NCBI RefSeq assembly: GCF_020520425.1
Contig: NC_079489.1
Coordinates: forward strand, 21,228,001 to 21,292,000
Origin: Spinacia oleracea
Lineage: Eukaryota; Streptophyta; Magnoliopsida; Caryophyllales; Amaranthaceae
Length of the DNA stretch: 64,000 bases
Direction of reading: 5' to 3'
A program made the translations under genes and the position numbers. How positions within the stretch are numbered: position 1 is the first letter of the stretch; each line of letters opens with the position of its first letter. Of the stretch, positions 60,117 through 64,000 are shown piece by piece. Below the pieces are notes generated by a model, which was not told the DNA's origin, did no database searches, and saw nothing but the letters and a program-made list of their open reading frames with translations.

Positions 60117-61106
60117 TCTACCTATAACTATACTACAAGAGAGGTCTAAGAAAAAGTGACACGTGTCGCTCTCATAATCAAAATTTTCCCGCTCTTTTGT
60201 AATGTCCTACTTAAACAGAATAATTATATTCTTTACTTGATTTATGACAATATTTTTCCTTCCCTATTAAAAAGAATAACTACATATTTTACTTGATTTA
60301 TGATAACACTTTTGAATCAGTTCTATTTACTTTAGAACATATGTATAAATTTTAGAACATACGTATATTTTTTTTATGTTCTTAATAAAATGCATGCTCC
60401 TAACCCTCTCTGGTTACACAATATTTACTTTTTAGAACATACAAACCATTATTTAGAACATAAAGCTTACATTTTAGAACATGACTAAAGAATGAGTAGA
60501 ATACTATCTTGTCTATTTGTCTATGATTTGTTGATTGTCTAACACAAAATTTTATGTTCTTAATAAAATGCATGCTCCTAAGCCCCTTGTTTACACAAAA
60601 TTTACTTTTTAGAACATATGAACCATTATTTAAAACATAAAGCTTACGTTTTAGAACATGACTAAAAAATGATTAGAATACTATCTTGTCTACTTGTCTA
60701 TGATTTATTGATTGTCTAACCCAAAAAATGCATGAAATTTAAAACATATGCAATAGTTTTTGGAACAATAAGCTTCACTTGTTAGAACATGGACTCAAAA
60801 AGGCTTTGTACGTGCATAATTTTTTTAGAACATAGCCCTTAAGGAGTTGAGGTGAATAATGTGAGATTGCCTTCTAAAATTTTGTTGTTATAAGTGTAGA
60901 ACACAAGGAGAATGGTTTAGAATATACGTCGTGAGTTTTAGAACATATGCCTTAAGTTTTAGAACACAAGGCTTAAGATCTAAAACATATGTCATATTGT
61001 CTTATAAAATTTAGCCTCTTTCGATTTATTGTTTAGGTATTACGATTTAAGTTTGAGATATTTTAATTTACTTTTGAGTTTTATTTATTTATTATCTTTT
61101 AAATAC

Positions 61107-61177
61107 AACCTATGTAGGAATCAAACCTACATACTCTATGCATTTGCATAGTGCTCTACCACTTGAGCTAATAGGTT
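61107..61177 (-). tRNA. tRNA-like sequence (pseudo-tRNA)
   Basis: On the minus strand 71 bases fold as a cloverleaf: acceptor AACCTAT/ATAGGTT, D arm GCTC-AAGTGGTA-GAGC, T arm GTAGG-TTTGATT-CCTAC. The A-box (TAGCTCAAGTGGTAGAGC) is intact. The T loop has TTTGATT instead of TTCGANT. The anticodon arm CTATG-CAAATG-CATAG has a six-base loop, one short, so no anticodon can be assigned. Probably a decayed tRNA gene or the head of a tRNA-derived SINE. Confidence 0.55.
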
Positions 61178-61420
61178 TAAGAACACCTAATAAAACCATA
61201 ATCAGCTCCAAATTATAATGTACGGATGAATGGTTACGAGCTCACACAAATATACCATAATAGAGTTGCTCCGACTGACATAATAAAATCTGTGTCCAAC
61301 ATATTTCTTCACATGATGGACCAAAATTCATGGCTATAAACAAAATAGAAAGAATATTGGAACGTAGGACATCCATGTGCAATGACACATTGCTCTAACA
61401 TTTGAGCAATCTACCTACTG

Positions 61421-61686
61421 TTATCTGTCTATTATCTTAAAAATCTCCTCGACCTCTGCAATTTCTTCATCTGAAAGCCTATCAGAAATAACCTGTATTT
61501 AAAAATACAATTAAGAAATCAATCTAGATAAACAGTAATGGTTCCGTTTTTCCCTTCTTCCTCCCTGTTCTTGGCAAGTTGGGAAATACTTACCCGTAGA
61601 TAAACAGAACTGTGTCAACCGTGATATGACTGAGTGATCAAGAAGCTTATCAGGAGCCAAGTCGTCTGCCATTATCCAGGGATGAC
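61421..61686 (-). pseudogene. Calcium-dependent protein kinase fragment (two exons)
   Basis: Exon 61686-61594 follows TTTCAG and encodes HPWIMADDLAPDKLLDHSV and ISRLTQFCLST, the end of the kinase domain and start of the junction in CDPKs. Exon 61492-61421 follows AAATACAG and encodes VISDRLSDEEIAEVEEIFKI, the start of the calmodulin-like domain. The intron position before VI is the one known from plant CDPKs. The LKKMALR-type end of the first exon is replaced. The first EF-hand breaks at a one-base deletion that makes TAA. Kinase core and EF-hands are absent. It is antisense to the candidate element and probably captured. Confidence 0.75.
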
Positions 61687-62465
61687 CTGAAATAAAAATC
61701 AGGATCAGAAGTAAGCAGCACAATAATTAGTAGTCATCAGGGATTCGACTATCATAGCAGAAATAAGTGCACTGAAAATTGATTCAGGAGTTCAGAATTC
61801 TATGGAATGAACTTCATAGCTAGGGCCTGAATACCTGATGTTGAGAAGCAATACTGGTGTCTGCTAGTTACGGACTCGTATGTATTGTCTTAGAATAACA
61901 AAACCGAAAACATGTATGTCACGTCGATAATCGTCGACCTGATGCTGAGAGGAACAGATAATATGCATTGAGCATCCCGATCATTAAACACGAGTAACTT
62001 CCTGCATAGCCCATAAAAGAGTTGAAGAAACTACAATGTGGTCAGAATATATGCAATTGCAATTTAGAACATATGAAATTGTATTTCAGAACATATGAAA
62101 CAATAATTAGAACATATGAAACAATAATTAGAACATACGACCTTATCACTCATGTCCAATTCCTAGGAAGTCATACTTCCTCCTCTCATTTCTTGCAACC
62201 AAGCCAATCTGGTAATAGTTGAATTAGTGCACCACTTAATACACTTGACATAAAGTTCAGAACATAACCACTTAATATTCGTATAAACCTTTAGAACATA
62301 TGCAACAATAATTAGAACATAGACAATAACACCTTAGAACATAAGCAAGATTAGATCTAGACTCCAAAACTTTAAGATCAACTATGACCAGAACCAGCCT
62401 ATGGCATGGACCAGCTGATTATGAGTCTATCCATTAATTTCCAAACTTGAACCTCGGCTTCGAGG

Positions 62466-62874
62466 TTAACTTGAAATCATACATACTCCCCCCCTTCGTA
62501 CATGACAACAAGAAAAGGAAGTAAACTCAAGTCTCATCCTAGCTATATCCTTATAAAATAACATTAATGGGGAGAAGTTGATAGCATGCACTACGTTTGT
62601 AACATCGCACTCCGCAATAATATCCATGAATCCCAAGTAACTTGCTAGATGAACACCAAAACAACAGTAGCAGACTCCTAATCCTATCCTCTGCAACAAA
62701 CACACGCCCCTCATCATCCCTGCACACCACAGCCAGACCCACGCTACCACCAACCCCTACATGCGCATCCAAATTCATTTTCACACAACCTATAGATAGA
62801 CGAGACCATCCAATAGGAGACACACTCACAACAACAGAGGACTTCAGATGAAATACAGTATCAACCAACACCAA
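62466..62874 (-). pseudogene. RNase H-like (RVT_3 type) domain fragment
   Basis: Two overlapping minus-strand frames together show the plant RNase H-like layout: VKMNLDAHVGVGGSVGLAVV (first strand with its Asp), then after a frameshift near 62690 GVHLASYLGFMDIIAECDVT and VVHAINFSPLMLFYKDIARM, and a final CCHVRRGG block. Such domains occur in LINE elements and in many plant RNase H-like genes. The frameshift and missing ends show it is broken. Confidence 0.65.
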
Positions 62875-63719
62875 TCTATACAGATCATGTTCTTAGCAAC
62901 TACAAGAGTACCAATGACGACAAGAAAGAGAAATAAGTGTTGATTCCAAGGAAATCAATACACAAAGAATACATGCATGTTACAATCCAACACGAAAAAT
63001 AAAATTTAAGACCGCAGGAAACCACAAAGATGCAAGAAAATACAAACCTGAAGGTTTCCCACACATTTCAGTATCAGAGAATAATTAAATGTAGCCAAAT
63101 CGTCCACCGAGAATAGCCAAATATTGGTTTCAGGCTGGACCTTAACATATCTAACAAATGGTTTTCGCGACATTCCCAATTTAGAACATAACCAAGGATG
63201 ATTTAGAGCATAAGCAAGGGTGATTTAGATAGGACATGATACACTTGACATGAATTTAATTGGATCACGAGGTCTCTTTCAACACAAATTTCTTCCTAAT
63301 TTTCAGAAACTTATATTGAATCAGGAACTATTTCAAAAACACTAATTTAGAACATATACATGACTGGTTTAGAACATAAGCAATGATGATTCAGAACATA
63401 ACACCGACATTAATTCATGGAAAATTCACCAGATTGCAATATAACAAGAAATTTGTTAAGCAAGAAAACTCCTAATAAGGAAAATTATTCAGAATATGAC
63501 GTATTCATAAGGTTTGTCGCCATCACAATTCAATGACACCAGTTGAGTGTTATTATTCCTAAATTGTACTACTAAGAAAAGATGAGTTTCAAATTTCCAG
63601 CTTCGACCAAACAATTTTGAACACACAATAATTTAGAACATAAAAACACTAATTTAGAACATATGCATCACTAGTTTAGAACACAAACACAAGATAGAGG
63701 ATGATAGAGTTGTTCTTAC

Positions 63720-63835
63720 GTCGTCCGATTCTTCTTTCTCTTCAACCTTATTCTCCTACTTTGGAGCCCCGGCGGCAGCAACACCTGCACCACCACCAGT
63801 AGCAGCTGACACGGCAACTGCGCCTCCACCAACAC
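63720..63835 (-). pseudogene. 60S acidic ribosomal protein P1-like exon, with stop
   Basis: After GTGTGCAG the minus strand encodes GVGGGAVAVSAATGGGAGVA, then AAGAPK, a TAG, then ENKVEEKEESDD and a GTAAGA donor. The Gly/Ala-rich hinge and acidic KVEEKEESDD tail are those of ribosomal stalk protein P1. The usual GFSLFD end is not in this exon. The in-frame TAG between hinge and tail makes this copy non-functional unless the stop is an assembly or read error. Upstream exons lie beyond the window. Confidence 0.65.
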
Positions 63836-64000
63836 CTGCACACAATTTGATGAAGATTGTTGCTACGATGTTGCGTCGGTAATAAGAGAGGAAATAAATC
63901 GAAAATTAGGAAATTGAACAATCATACCTCTGAATTAACCTAAACGTACGAAAATCGCTAATTTTGACGAAATTGTTCGTCAAATTTGAATTACAATCCG

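Larger units (their letters stand above)
60117..64000 (+). mobile_element. AGAACAT-rich element carrying gene fragments, possibly a Helitron (3' end beyond window)
   Basis: The candidate 5' end TCTACCTATAACTATACTAC has TGACACGTGTC about 42 bp inside, as in other Helitrons here. From about 60330 to 63700 the word TTTAGAACATA or close variants recurs several dozen times, mostly in one orientation. Between the arrays, on the minus strand, lie a CDPK fragment, a tRNA-like sequence, an RNase H fragment and a ribosomal P1 exon. No 3' terminus is in the window. Confidence 0.45.

Noticed and set aside
62642-62851. Plus-strand frame opposite the RNase H fragment
   Set aside because: Shadow of the minus-strand protein-coding signal.

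Overview
This is a 64 kb piece of a plant nuclear genome, almost certainly a eudicot. The evidence is spliced genes with GT-AG introns, plant protein families (a signal-peptide LEA_4 protein, a plant pseudokinase-like protein, an OTU protease), and a dense layer of small plant transposons (Stowaway, hAT and Harbinger-type MITEs, Helitrons, a TRIM, a solo LTR, an endogenous caulimovirid remnant). The repeat style fits Caryophyllales, but I cannot confirm the species from sequence alone.

Only three complete, apparently intact host genes are visible. They are an OTU-domain deubiquitinase on the minus strand (coding exons 11911-11808 and 9712-8842), an LEA_4 protein with a signal peptide and an acidic C-terminus ending in DDEL on the plus strand (22276-22465 and 24823-25535), and a 708-residue pseudokinase-like protein on the minus strand (45360-45318 and 39968-37885, with a separate 5' leader exon near 46000). 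The last exon of a second LEA-like gene enters at the left edge (288-415). A broken ribosomal protein P1-like exon lies at the right edge (63835-63720).

The rest is accessory DNA. 1.0-8.5 kb: a minus-strand Helitron terminus, exon-like fragments of unknown origin, and a decayed caulimovirid reverse-transcriptase segment. 13-18 kb: a short complete Helitron, a 2.6 kb TIR element filled with AGAACA words, and a nested hAT MITE with a perfect 8 bp target duplication. 27-28 kb: a solo LTR with a 5 bp duplication. 30-37 kb: two copies of one MITE family, each split by a Helitron; the second Helitron carries fragments of a nucleotide-sugar transporter, the last two exons of a CLPTM1-like gene, and a start-codon exon pair of unknown origin, all in the same orientation. 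46.8-48 kb: a Helitron and a TRIM. 50-57 kb: nested MITEs, fold-back elements and two Helitrons. 57.6-59.4 kb: a Helitron-like array whose 5' tip has become a long AT microsatellite. 60-64 kb: an AGAACAT-rich region, possibly a Helitron running out of the window, carrying antisense fragments of a CDPK, an RNase H domain and ribosomal P1.

The three intact genes show no shared pathway; they look like isolated genes in repeat-rich DNA. The most noteworthy structures are the gene-capturing Helitrons with internally reconstructable insertion sites, the AGAACA word arrays shared by unrelated elements, a CACGT core at a similar distance from several Helitron 5' ends, and the over-represented word TACTCCGTA. 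All boundaries and counts were read by eye.
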